DNA of 64,000 nucleotides from Moritella sp. (GCF_013215705.1 NZ_JABSQR010000024.1:1-64000); one strand, 5' to 3'; shown: positions 37,700 to 46,170, counted from the stretch's first letter. Translations and numbers: made by a program. The notes: generated by a model from the sequence alone, not told the origin.

Positions 37700-39601
37700 A
37701 TGGCAGCGGCTACTCAACAACATTCAATGATGAAAATCACCACACCATTGGGAGGTGACGCCTTACATATTACATCTGTTTCTATGCAAGAGAGTATGTC
37801 ATGTCTATATGATATTGATGCGTCGGTTTATTCTGTAGGCAAAGAAATAGATCTACAAGCGCTATTGGGTCAATCAGTTACCATTGAAGTAAGTGCTGAA
37901 GCAAATGGTAGTGTCCAAACTCGCTATTTAAATGGTATCGCGACAAGCGTGTCTGGTGGTGAAACTTCGCAACAAAAATCCGATAGTAAATCAAACGTAT
38001 ACAATTACGAAATAAAAATTAATCCACAATTTTGGCTCACTACTATGCGTAGTAATTGCCGAATTTTTCAAGATGTTAGTATGCTTGATATTGCGACAAC
38101 AATATTTGGTGAGCACAATGTTACTTTTGTTGATAATTCAGGCAAAAGCTTCGTGCCTTATGAATATTGTGTTCAGTACCATGAAACTGATTATGATTTT
38201 TTACTGCGTTTGTTCTCTCAAGAAGGGATCTTCTTTTATTTTACCCATGCAAACGGCAGTAATACCTTGGTGCTCGCCGATGTGGGTACGCCTCATACTT
38301 CTTGTGCTGAAAGTCCGTTACTGCAAACGGATGAAATTGTCTCTGTTCCTCATGTTTCTGCGTGGAATAATGTGGTTGCAGTCAAACACGGTAAAGTTAG
38401 CTTAAGAGCGATTAACTTTGAGCAGCCTTTACTTAATCTTGATGGTATCTCTGGGTCTGCTGATTTTACTGGGCATGATAAATTAGAGTTATTTGAATAT
38501 GAAGCCGGTAACGTAAAAGCCGGGGAAACAACACTTACAGCCAAGTCTTATCTTGATCAACTCCAGGCTGAAAAACAGAAATATGTTGCTATCAGTGATT
38601 ATCTTACCATTGGTTGCGGCAATACTATTCAATTTTCTAAGCATAATACCGACGCACTTGTTAACCAGGAATTGCTGGTAACAGAAAGTGATTTAGTGCT
38701 GCGACAAGGTTCGCAACATGATCGTTCCTCTAGCGCTGGTATCGAAATACACAATGAATTTAACTGTGTTCCCGTAACCGCGAGTTATCGCCCGAACACG
38801 AGAGTACATAAACCGCTTATTCGTGGTGTGCAAACCGCAATTGTAACCGGTGGTGCGTCTGATGAAATATACGTCGATTCATATGGCCGGATCAAAGTTA
38901 AATTCTATTGGGACAGACTCGGCACCTCTGACGAGAATAGTTCTTGTTGGATCCGTGTTTCACAAAATTGGGCTGGCAAAAACTGGGGCGCATTCTTTTA
39001 TCCTCGCGTTGGCCAAGAAGTATTGGTTTCATTTTTAGACGGTGATGCGTCACAACCTATCGTGATTGGTTCTATATATAACGGCGAGCAGATGCCCGCT
39101 AATGCACTGCCAGCTAACAAAACGCAAAGTGGTATTCGCACTCATTCTACCACAACAGACGGCAATGCTAACTGTAATGAATTGATATTCGAAGATAAAA
39201 TTGGTAGTGAGTTGTTAGGATTACGCGCCGAGAAAGACCACCAATTAGTTGTAGTCAATGATCAAGTCGATACTGTTGGTAATGATAGAACGACAACGGT
39301 AACCAACAATGACACGCTGACAGTGAGCAATGATCAAATCGAAACCATCGGTAATGATCGTCAGACCAATATTGGTAATGACGATACGTTAGATGTTGGC
39401 AATATCTTAAATCTAAAGGCTGCAACTGAAATAAACCTGACCGTTGGCTCGGCTACGTTGTCGATGAAAAGTGACGGTACGATTAATCTATCGGGTATTA
39501 ATATCGAAATCTCAGGCTCCAATGTCAAAGTGAAAGGAACTGCGACCAATATTGAAGGTTCTATGGTTGTGGTAAAAGGTTCTGTTGTCAAAATCAATTA
39601 G
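37700..39601 (+). CDS. vgrG: T6SS spike protein VgrG (TssI)
   Basis: Trimeric spike resembling the phage gp27-gp5 hub. The gp27-like part covers about 1-370 (with YHETDYDFLLRLFSQEGIFFYF near 155-176). The OB-fold follows (SYGRIKVKFYWDR, then SCWIRVSQNWAGKNWG). The C-terminal needle of short beta repeats (TVGNDRTT, NDTLTVSN) runs to residue 633. There is no extra effector domain, so cargo must attach through PAAR or adaptors. It has the strong terminator upstream and PAAR 29 bases downstream. Confidence 0.96.
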   Translation: MAAATQQHSMMKITTPLGGDALHITSVSMQESMSCLYDIDASVYSVGKEIDLQALLGQSVTIEVSAEANGSVQTRYLNGIATSVSGGETSQQKSDSKSNVYNYEIKINPQFWLTTMRSNCRIFQDVSMLDIATTIFGEHNVTFVDNSGKSFVPYEYCVQYHETDYDFLLRLFSQEGIFFYFTHANGSNTLVLADVGTPHTSCAESPLLQTDEIVSVPHVSAWNNVVAVKHGKVSLRAINFEQPLLNLDGISGSADFTGHDKLELFEYEAGNVKAGETTLTAKSYLDQLQAEKQKYVAISDYLTIGCGNTIQFSKHNTDALVNQELLVTESDLVLRQGSQHDRSSSAGIEIHNEFNCVPVTASYRPNTRVHKPLIRGVQTAIVTGGASDEIYVDSYGRIKVKFYWDRLGTSDENSSCWIRVSQNWAGKNWGAFFYPRVGQEVLVSFLDGDASQPIVIGSIYNGEQMPANALPANKTQSGIRTHSTTTDGNANCNELIFEDKIGSELLGLRAEKDHQLVVVNDQVDTVGNDRTTTVTNNDTLTVSNDQIETIGNDRQTNIGNDDTLDVGNILNLKAATEINLTVGSATLSMKSDGTINLSGINIEISGSNVKVKGTATNIEGSMVVVKGSVVKIN

Positions 39602-39630
39602 ATTTAGACTTATTTTATAAAAGGATTTGT

Positions 39631-39918
39631 ATGGGAATGCCAGCTGCAACAATGACGAGTTTTCATGTATGTCCTGCCTCTAGTGGACCCGTTCCACATA
39701 TTGGTGGACCTGTGATAGTGGGTTCCCCTAACGTGTTAATTGGTGGGTTACCTGCGGCTCGGTTAGGAGACAAAATGGTCTGTTGTGGACCACCTGATAC
39801 TATCGTGAAAGGTTCTGCAACTGTTCTTATTAATGGTAAACCTGCTGCACGTCTAGGTGATGCTGCCGCACATGGTGGCAAGATCGTTGCTGGTGTACCT
39901 ACGGTTTTAATTGGTTAG
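39631..39918 (+). CDS. PAAR-domain spike tip protein
   Basis: A 95-residue single PAAR domain that sharpens the VgrG tip and can link effectors. Repeated GGP/GSPNVLIGGLPAARLGD and GSATVLINGKPAARLGD units are visible. Candidate zinc ligands are in the HVCP and MVCCG motifs and the AAHGG segment. It is stand-alone, without toxin extension. It lies between vgrG and the TIGR02270-like gene, with AAAGGA upstream. Confidence 0.94.
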   Translation: MGMPAATMTSFHVCPASSGPVPHIGGPVIVGSPNVLIGGLPAARLGDKMVCCGPPDTIVKGSATVLINGKPAARLGDAAAHGGKIVAGVPTVLIG

Positions 39919-39927
39919 GGATTGGTT

Positions 39928-41055
39928 ATGGATGTGCATTCTCTACTTTTGCTGACGTCTCAGGTCGAGACATATTTTCAACAGCGTGAGCGTTGTTTTG
40001 ATAATTGCTGGTCGACACAATTGCAACTTAAGCAATTGGATCAGCAGGCTGCGAACTGGTTTTACTTATTCACTCAATATCGGTCTATTCTAAAAATACA
40101 ACACAATGACAATCCATTATGGCTGAATTTATTATTATCAGAAACAGTGGCAGAAACGGTTCAGTTGTTAGAAAATCAAAACGATATTAATAATTCCGCA
40201 CTTGTTTCCTTACAGTGGTGGGCGCAACAGCACAATGGTGCCGCCTTAATATCTGCGCTTATTTCCCTTGAAACAACGAAACCAGAACTGACAAAACAAC
40301 TGCTATGCGTGATTGGTAGTGCTACGTCGACAATTAACGATCAATTCAACTTTCTTCATGTTATCAATATCAAACCTTGTATCAACTTTATTAATCAGCA
40401 TTTAGGTAGAGCGTCTCAAATTTGGTTTAGCCATTTTATGAACGATGAAAACACCGATGATGATAATAAGAAATTGCTCGAACTAACCTTATGTAGAGGT
40501 AATAGTGCGGCTAAACTGCCTGCACTAAACAGCACTCTGTTAGCAGACAAATGCTTACTCAAGCAGTACGTGGTTCAGGCCGATAGCAAATTAGTCAATA
40601 CTCTGATAAATGAACTATCTAAACATAATGATAATGCCAAATTTGTATTATCCATGATGGCGTTTAGCGGTTATAAGCAGTTTGTCCCTTGGTTGATCCA
40701 AATGTTAACGGCAGGTTTTTTAAGTCACGCGGCTTTTGCTGCTCTGCATACCTTGTTAGGGACTGAATTTGAGCGGCAATTACCCGATGGATTATACGGC
40801 GAGTTCGAACCTGAATCTCAAGTTGAGTTGCTGGTGGCGTTAAAACAAACATTAACAGCTTGGTGGGAAGTGCACAGCGATGATTTTCCTGAACAGGTAT
40901 TAGCGGGTAAAGCGATTAATGAGTCGAATATTACATCGGTCTGGCAACTGGGCAATATTTTTCAATGCGAAGTTGCCGCTTATCGTTATTGGTGCTTGAA
41001 GGTTGAACATCGTTTAACTGATGCTCGCGGGTTTAATACGCGAGGCTTGTTATGA
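39928..41055 (+). CDS. TIGR02270-like helical-repeat protein next to PAAR
   Basis: A 375-residue, probably all-helical protein that resembles TIGR02270 family proteins found beside VgrG/PAAR genes; their function is not known. Signals are the overall helical pattern with repeated FLSHAAFAALHTLLG-type segments and the W-rich C-terminal half (WWEVHSDDFPEQVL). It starts at ATG 39928, 9 bases after the PAAR stop, with AGGG upstream. It overlaps the next gene by four bases (ATGA), so the two products likely act together, perhaps in cargo loading onto PAAR. The assignment is from memory of the family pattern, not a search. Confidence 0.6.
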   Translation: MDVHSLLLLTSQVETYFQQRERCFDNCWSTQLQLKQLDQQAANWFYLFTQYRSILKIQHNDNPLWLNLLLSETVAETVQLLENQNDINNSALVSLQWWAQQHNGAALISALISLETTKPELTKQLLCVIGSATSTINDQFNFLHVINIKPCINFINQHLGRASQIWFSHFMNDENTDDDNKKLLELTLCRGNSAAKLPALNSTLLADKCLLKQYVVQADSKLVNTLINELSKHNDNAKFVLSMMAFSGYKQFVPWLIQMLTAGFLSHAAFAALHTLLGTEFERQLPDGLYGEFEPESQVELLVALKQTLTAWWEVHSDDFPEQVLAGKAINESNITSVWQLGNIFQCEVAAYRYWCLKVEHRLTDARGFNTRGLL

Positions 41056-42020
41056 AATTTACCGTAACCGCTTATGCTGGCGAATTTGGTTGTGCGCCGG
41101 AATCATTTGATGCTGTGTTGTCTGGCCAAGCGCCGCGTATCGATTTAACCGAACTTGCACCATACGCACAGTTTAAACCAGCCAAACAAGTGGCGTTTAC
41201 CCAATCGGCATTAGCTGACAACCGGATTGACCGTTGGCAAATATTGATTAATACGGCACTGATAAATTCCAACCTAATTGAATCTAGTAAGCATGCACCG
41301 TTATTAATGGTACTGCCTTTTGTTGACGCTAAGTTTAGCGAAATGCAGACGCAACTCATAGACTCTGTGATAGAAATATTACCCGCGTGGACAACGCATC
41401 CAAATAGCCAATATTACTTGCTGGGCAGCGCTGGTTTTTATCAAGCGCTACGCCAGGCTGATGTGTTACTCCGTGATGGCATGGAACAGGTGGTCATCGG
41501 CGCTGTTGACAGTTGGGCAACGGAGCAGGGCTTGTTGAAGTTTGTCAGCCAGTTCAGTGATTATTCCTCCGTTGTATTGCCGGCTTCGGAAGGCGCTGTT
41601 TTTGTGGTGCTATCACGACAAGCACTATCTCCACAAACACAAGGTATCGAAGTATTGTCTTGTGGCATGGATGCAGTGATAGACAGGCATAGTCCAAATG
41701 GTTTAATTACACTGATTGCTGATAGTGTCGCAAAGCAAGCTGCACCGATGCCGTATTTATCTTTGTGCCATAGTGGCGATGAAGGTTTAGATCAGGTTAG
41801 CCACAATACACTCGCTGCTATATCAGGACTTTTCGATGCCAATACCCAGTTTTTCATGCCACAAATGACCCAAGGTGATATAGGCGCTTGTTATAGCCTG
41901 TTACATTTTTTAGTGAGTTATCATCACTATAAACAGCATATCTGGCAGGGTACTAGCCTGCAGATTGATACATCGTCATTGCCATATGTAGGCGCAGCGA
42001 CGTATCGCTGGTGTGACTGA
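41052..42020 (+). CDS. Ketosynthase (thiolase-fold)-like protein, probable pseudoenzyme
   Basis: A 322-residue protein with the beta-ketoacyl-synthase N-terminal pattern: a YYLLGSAGFYQAL turn, the long helix QADVLLRDGMEQ and the strand VVIGAVDSW. When this helix is laid against FabF-type enzymes, the nucleophilic Cys position falls on Ser126. The protein is also shorter than true ketosynthases (about 400 residues). It is therefore likely non-catalytic. It overlaps the TIGR02270-like gene and precedes an effector gene, so an adaptor or chaperone role in the PAAR-effector region is plausible. The fold is moderately supported; the role is inferred. Confidence 0.55.
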   Translation: MKFTVTAYAGEFGCAPESFDAVLSGQAPRIDLTELAPYAQFKPAKQVAFTQSALADNRIDRWQILINTALINSNLIESSKHAPLLMVLPFVDAKFSEMQTQLIDSVIEILPAWTTHPNSQYYLLGSAGFYQALRQADVLLRDGMEQVVIGAVDSWATEQGLLKFVSQFSDYSSVVLPASEGAVFVVLSRQALSPQTQGIEVLSCGMDAVIDRHSPNGLITLIADSVAKQAAPMPYLSLCHSGDEGLDQVSHNTLAAISGLFDANTQFFMPQMTQGDIGACYSLLHFLVSYHHYKQHIWQGTSLQIDTSSLPYVGAATYRWCD

Positions 42021-42046
42021 GTATTTATCGCTGGTGTAACAGAGTA
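42003..42046 (+). repeat. Imperfect 21-bp tandem duplication over the stop of the ketosynthase-like gene
   Basis: TATCGCTGGTGTGACTGAGTA (42003-42023) is repeated at 42026-42046 with 19 of 21 bases the same. The first copy contains the stop codon. It is probably a small slippage or recombination scar at the border of the variable cargo region. Confidence 0.6.
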
Positions 42047-42123
42047 CTTACCGGCAGTAAGACACCTTATTATTGAAAAAGATTAAATGGACTTATTTTC
42101 ATGAATGGAATCACGATGCAAAG

Positions 42124-42146
42124 CCCTCTATCGATAGATGGGAGGG
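42124..42146 (+). promoter_or_regulatory. Possible ribosome-binding-site hairpin before the effector gene
   Basis: CCCTC (42124-42128) can pair with GAGGG (42142-42146), which is the Shine-Dalgarno sequence of the gene at 42153. Between them lies the self-complementary TCTATCGATAGA (42127-42138). Pairing would hide the strong ribosome binding site. The stem is short, so this is a weak prediction. Confidence 0.25.
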
Positions 42147-42152
42147 TTAACT

Positions 42153-44144
42153 ATGCGGTATGCAATTAAACAACTGAGTGAGTTGACCACGGCAGACTTA
42201 GGCGCTGTGATGATGCCTAGAGCTGGCGCGCGTATTATTCGTCGCCAGTCAAAGGCGTTTACACACGATAACATTGCCAAGTTGGCGAAATACCGTCAAT
42301 CAGTGGGGCACTCACGGCCTCATTTAGACCCGCTAGAGTTGATCGCAACGCGCATAGAAACGGGAAAACTGGTGTTAATCCGTATACCAGCACCCTTGGT
42401 ATCGAGCGTGGTTTCACCAAGTGGCAATGTAAACCATCTACTGCCTAGAGCACTGGCTAACAAGGTACATGCGTTAGCAGAACTCACGCTGGTTGAAGAT
42501 ATTGAACATCATATCAGAAATGAAAACAGCGTTAATCAATCTGGCGGGTATACCAGTGACACTGCGGTTGCTGCTGCTAGTAATTCTAGTCCTGCAGCTG
42601 CTGCGAGCCGGAGTATGGCGAATGCGGCGACGGCTCCAGTTACTGCACCGATAAAAGAATCAATAACATTAAACTATGACTATGTTGATGGCCAACCTAT
42701 CGAAGATATCCCTTATATAGTTAATCATGCGGGTGATATATACGAAGGTGTACTGAGTGCAGGGCGTGCGCTTATCTCAGATGTTGACGCTGGCTCATAT
42801 TCGGTTGAGTACAAAGCGGTTGATGAAAGTGAAATTGTTACATTAAGAAAAGAACTAAAAACTAATTTAGACGGGATGATTGCAGAAGTAAAAGCAAAAG
42901 CAAAAATCCAAGAAGCATTAATAGAGAAAGAAAGTTATGTGATGCAGGGGCTTATTTATTCTGGTGCGTTTTTTACCGGTTTATACGAGAGTGGCAGCAG
43001 TATTGCGAGCGGGCTTGTTGAAGCTGTAGAATCAGGTGCTGAATTTGCCTTTGATGTCGGAGCAGCTTGTTGGCGAATACTTAAGCTTTTAGGTTCTGGT
43101 GATTTAGCCGGTTTACGTCGTGAGTTTCAAGAAATTGCCAAGCAGGGCGGCGAAACTTTTGATGCAATAAAAGATTGTTTCAAAACCCTCTATATTATCG
43201 CTATGGATGGAGAGTCACGATCATTGCTGGCTGATTTCCCTGAAGCCTACTTTGATGCCCATTCCAGTGTTGAGAAAAAGAGATTAGTCGGGAAGCTCGC
43301 ATTTGAGGTTATCTTTGCAATAGCAACATTTGGTGCGGGTGCTGCGGTATCTGCAATCGCTAAATCGAAATATTTTGTTAAAGCGGGTCAAGCGCTGCAA
43401 GACATTACTAAGCACATTAAGTTAGAAAAACTGAATCATAAACGAGATGGTACAACTAATGATGATGTGCTTGATGCCGCAGAGCGGATAGATGATGAAT
43501 TGGTGCTCGTCGCACCGTTACCCTATGAAGTTAAGGAAGGGGTCAATGCTTTCGATGGTTCTCCAGTTATTTTTAAACGGCAACATAAAGATGGAGAGCA
43601 GGGAGAATCTAGGCCTGATAGTTACACCTTGATGCCAGATGGTAAACCTATGGGGGCTACGGAAGGAGCTATGCCTGCTAGGTTTGAAGGTATTAAAAAA
43701 CTTCCGCCGGAAGTAAGTACAAAAGTGCAAGAAGGTTGGCCAAATATAATCAAGTATAAAGATTTTGCTAATTTTACTGATCTTGAGGCGGTAAAACTTA
43801 AAAAAGGTACGACAATCTATCGAATTATTGATGAAGGTACATCCGAGGCAACAAAAAAACAGTCGGGTGGATATTGGGCGCTTGAGTTGCCGAATTCAAA
43901 GACTGAGTGGCGTAAAGAATTTGCAGTTAAAGATACCTGGAATGATAATGGGCATTATATAAAACATAAACTTGAGGAAAATACCCAAGTTTGGAAAGGA
44001 GGCGTAGCAGGTCAAGCCTATGAAGAAGTAGATGGTAAAAAGTTTTACCTACAAGGCAATAATACACAGATATTTGTTAAACCGAAACTTATCACTGGTG
44101 ACCAAATTAAGCCGCAATTAACTAATTGGGAAGATGCAATTTAA
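42153..44144 (+). CDS. Polymorphic T6SS effector: shared N-terminal domain, Ig-like domain, C-terminal toxin
   Basis: A 663-residue protein. The shared N-terminal domain (about 1-122) matches the proteins at 29022 and 46451. An Ala/Ser linker (126-170) leads to one Ig-like domain (about 173-232) like those in 29022. A helical region with an Ala/Gly-rich hydrophobic stretch follows (about 265-430). The distinct C-terminal toxin domain (about 455-663) has a pattern of Arg557 (IYRII), Ser571 in SGGYW, a KTEWRKEF block and Gln621 in GQAYEE, ending near QGNNTQIFV. This resembles the R-S-Q/E layout of ADP-ribosyltransferase or TNT-like NAD-using toxins, but only loosely. ATG 42153 has GGAGGG upstream. 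The immunity candidate overlaps its stop. Confidence 0.6.
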   Translation: MRYAIKQLSELTTADLGAVMMPRAGARIIRRQSKAFTHDNIAKLAKYRQSVGHSRPHLDPLELIATRIETGKLVLIRIPAPLVSSVVSPSGNVNHLLPRALANKVHALAELTLVEDIEHHIRNENSVNQSGGYTSDTAVAAASNSSPAAAASRSMANAATAPVTAPIKESITLNYDYVDGQPIEDIPYIVNHAGDIYEGVLSAGRALISDVDAGSYSVEYKAVDESEIVTLRKELKTNLDGMIAEVKAKAKIQEALIEKESYVMQGLIYSGAFFTGLYESGSSIASGLVEAVESGAEFAFDVGAACWRILKLLGSGDLAGLRREFQEIAKQGGETFDAIKDCFKTLYIIAMDGESRSLLADFPEAYFDAHSSVEKKRLVGKLAFEVIFAIATFGAGAAVSAIAKSKYFVKAGQALQDITKHIKLEKLNHKRDGTTNDDVLDAAERIDDELVLVAPLPYEVKEGVNAFDGSPVIFKRQHKDGEQGESRPDSYTLMPDGKPMGATEGAMPARFEGIKKLPPEVSTKVQEGWPNIIKYKDFANFTDLEAVKLKKGTTIYRIIDEGTSEATKKQSGGYWALELPNSKTEWRKEFAVKDTWNDNGHYIKHKLEENTQVWKGGVAGQAYEEVDGKKFYLQGNNTQIFVKPKLITGDQIKPQLTNWEDAI

Positions 44145-44683
44145 TGAAAAACAGAGCAAAAAAAACACTTTTGGAACGCAAGTTTACTAGTGTTGGGTAC
44201 ATGACAAAATATGTAAACCTTTATCAGGAAATGGTCTTTAACCTGAAGAGTGGCATGGATGAATTTGAATTTGAATATAAGAAAAACCCTAAATTAGATC
44301 CAGATAATTTTACTGACTGGATTAATAGAGGTTATCCAAATTTAGTGCGTGGGGCGGATAATGCGATAGAATGTTTAAATAGAGCAAAGCTGGGAAATAT
44401 TTCTGGTATATCAAGTTCAGCCGGAAACTTACGAGGTCTGTCACGTGATGTTGATAATATCGGAGGATTTGGTGATTGGTGGCAACACATTGATAAGAAA
44501 TTTGAAGATGATTTCAATGATGCCTTAAATCTCGCGCAAACTACCGGGAGTAATATTGATTGGACGATTAGAGACAGCTGGAATAATGATGAGATTTTAG
44601 ATGAGGACATCACAGGTGTTATTGATGAAGCTGATTTACTTAATTACTTAAAACCAAATGAAAAACTGGATGATATTTCCTAA
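44144..44683 (+). CDS. Putative immunity protein for the effector at 42153
   Basis: A 179-residue soluble acidic protein with no signal peptide, so cytoplasmic, which suits a toxin acting in the cytoplasm. It starts at ATG 44144, overlapping the effector stop in TAATG. A close paralogue lies at 45631: both share NLRGLSRDVDNIGGFGDWW or its equivalent and an LDDIS C-terminus. The family is not recognised. The immunity role is inferred from overlap and duplication. Confidence 0.55.
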   Translation: MKNRAKKTLLERKFTSVGYMTKYVNLYQEMVFNLKSGMDEFEFEYKKNPKLDPDNFTDWINRGYPNLVRGADNAIECLNRAKLGNISGISSSAGNLRGLSRDVDNIGGFGDWWQHIDKKFEDDFNDALNLAQTTGSNIDWTIRDSWNNDEILDEDITGVIDEADLLNYLKPNEKLDDIS

Positions 44684-44708
44684 ACGTATATTTAAGTGAT
44701 AACTAACT

Positions 44709-45050
44709 ATGTCTAAAATTCAAATGTCTTTTGAAGAAGCTCGTAATAAAAATAACATTGGATTAATTTTACCTGAATTTTTGTCATCCATATTTTATGT
44801 CGTTGGTATTGGTGACGAAAAGTTATTCGATTTTGCAATGACAAAATCACCAGATAAGAAAGAGATGTGTGTAACGGTATCTGAAGACCCTGAGTTAGTT
44901 AGTTTTGATCAATGGAGTATGAAAAGTATTGGTGGCCGTGAATTATTAAAAGCAACGCCTAAAAATTCGGGGATACTTTTAACCTATCATGCTGGTGGGG
45001 ATTATATTTCTAGAAAACAGATTGACTGGTTTCTAGAACTTATAGATTAG
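44709..45050 (+). CDS. Small hypothetical protein in the immunity array
   Basis: A 113-residue protein with no signal peptide, 25 bases after the first immunity candidate. It is mixed alpha/beta with SFEEARNKNNIGLILPEFLSS at the start; the layout faintly recalls SseB-like domains, but this is not secure. It is AT-rich like its neighbours. It may be an additional immunity gene without a current toxin partner. Confidence 0.45.
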   Translation: MSKIQMSFEEARNKNNIGLILPEFLSSIFYVVGIGDEKLFDFAMTKSPDKKEMCVTVSEDPELVSFDQWSMKSIGGRELLKATPKNSGILLTYHAGGDYISRKQIDWFLELID

Positions 45051-45085
45051 ACGACTAGATTACCTAGTTTTGTAACTGCTTGTGA

Positions 45086-45193
45086 ATATTATTAGCTAAT
45101 GACAAGAGGCTTATATCAGGTGTAAAAGGTTGGTTCGCGAACAGCTTAAGCGATGTATTTAAGGTTGATGATGATCCCACTTCGAAATTTTAA
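45086..45193 (+). pseudogene. Leftover C-terminal tail of an effector upstream of an orphan immunity gene
   Basis: An open frame without a start, running 45086-45193, encodes a plausible protein end (VKGWFANSLSDVFKVDDDP... then stop). It overlaps the first codons of the next gene in another frame, just as live effectors here overlap their immunity genes. A stop codon precedes it immediately. I read it as the tip of a displaced toxin domain left attached to its immunity gene. Confidence 0.4.
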
Positions 45194-45626
45194 GTTAAAG
45201 GAAATTAAAGATTTAATTAATTTTCCGCAAGGTGTTGAGTATCTTGTAACCACAGAAGATACTTTAAATTATCCTGGTAGATTTTGCTCGTTTTACAGGC
45301 AAAATTATTTTTTAACAATAGTAGAACATCGAAAAGTAAAATTTAAAGATAAACCTGAATATCTTTCACTATATCAATTCGATGCGCCTATTGAAATTTT
45401 ACCTTGGTTTGTAGATAAATTTGATTTTTTCTTGAAACCTGCGTCGCAAGGGGGATTACCTTCAGGAAACATAGCTACAGATAAAGAGTTAGTCGGTGGT
45501 TATAAATATAATCGTTCAAGACATGGTAAGCAGTCAATATTAATTTCAGGCAGCTATATGTTTCAAGGTGGTTTTCTTGATACGTGGAAAACATTAGCGA
45601 ATAAATACGAAAATGGCACTTTGTGA
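45171..45626 (+). CDS. Putative orphan immunity protein
   Basis: A 151-residue soluble protein rich in aromatic residues (for example FCSFYRQNYFLTIVEH and VDKFDFFLKPASQGG). ATG 45171 has AAGG 6 bases upstream; in-frame ATGs at 45153 and 45168 are alternatives. It overlaps the leftover effector tail at 45086-45193. No family is recognised. Its place between two paralogous immunity genes suggests an orphan immunity gene. Confidence 0.45.
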   Translation: MIPLRNFKLKEIKDLINFPQGVEYLVTTEDTLNYPGRFCSFYRQNYFLTIVEHRKVKFKDKPEYLSLYQFDAPIEILPWFVDKFDFFLKPASQGGLPSGNIATDKELVGGYKYNRSRHGKQSILISGSYMFQGGFLDTWKTLANKYENGTL

Positions 45627-45630
45627 TCTA

Positions 45631-46170
45631 ATGAATAAAATCGCAAAAAAAGAGTTATTGGCACGGAAATTTACTTGTATTGAATATATGACTGAGTATG
45701 TTGAGTGTTTTAACAAAATGATCGATTCGTTACTTATTGGTATGGGTGCGTTTCAGCAATTACAGCAACAGAACCCTACAATTGAAGCTCATAATTTCTC
45801 TGCATGGGAGAGTCGAGGATTACCTAATTTGGAAGGTGATAGAGCGTATGCTATTGATGCTTTAAAAAAGGCAAAAACTGGGGATCCAAGCTATTTAAGT
45901 AGCTCGGCAGCAAGTTTACGTGGTATTTCTAAAGATGTAGATAACATAGGTGGTTTTGGTGAATGGTGGCAACGCCTTGATAAAAAGTATGAAGATGATT
46001 TCTTATTAAAATTAAAACAAGCAAAAAAAATAGGCAGCAATATTGATTACACAATTTGTGGTGACTGGCTAGATGATGAGATTTTAGATGAGGAAATTAC
46101 AGGCTCTATTGATGAAACAGAATTACTTAATTATTTGAAATCAAATGAAAATCTGGATGATATTTCATAA
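45631..46170 (+). CDS. Paralogue of the immunity candidate at 44144
   Basis: A 179-residue protein clearly homologous over its whole length to the product at 44144. Shared blocks include the KFT...YMT start, RGISKDVDNIGGFGEWWQ and the DEETELLNYLK...LDDIS end. By eye about half of the residues are the same. It starts 4 bases after the preceding stop. It is probably a diverged immunity gene protecting against a variant of the same toxin carried by rivals. Confidence 0.55.
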   Translation: MNKIAKKELLARKFTCIEYMTEYVECFNKMIDSLLIGMGAFQQLQQQNPTIEAHNFSAWESRGLPNLEGDRAYAIDALKKAKTGDPSYLSSSAASLRGISKDVDNIGGFGEWWQRLDKKYEDDFLLKLKQAKKIGSNIDYTICGDWLDDEILDEEITGSIDETELLNYLKSNENLDDIS

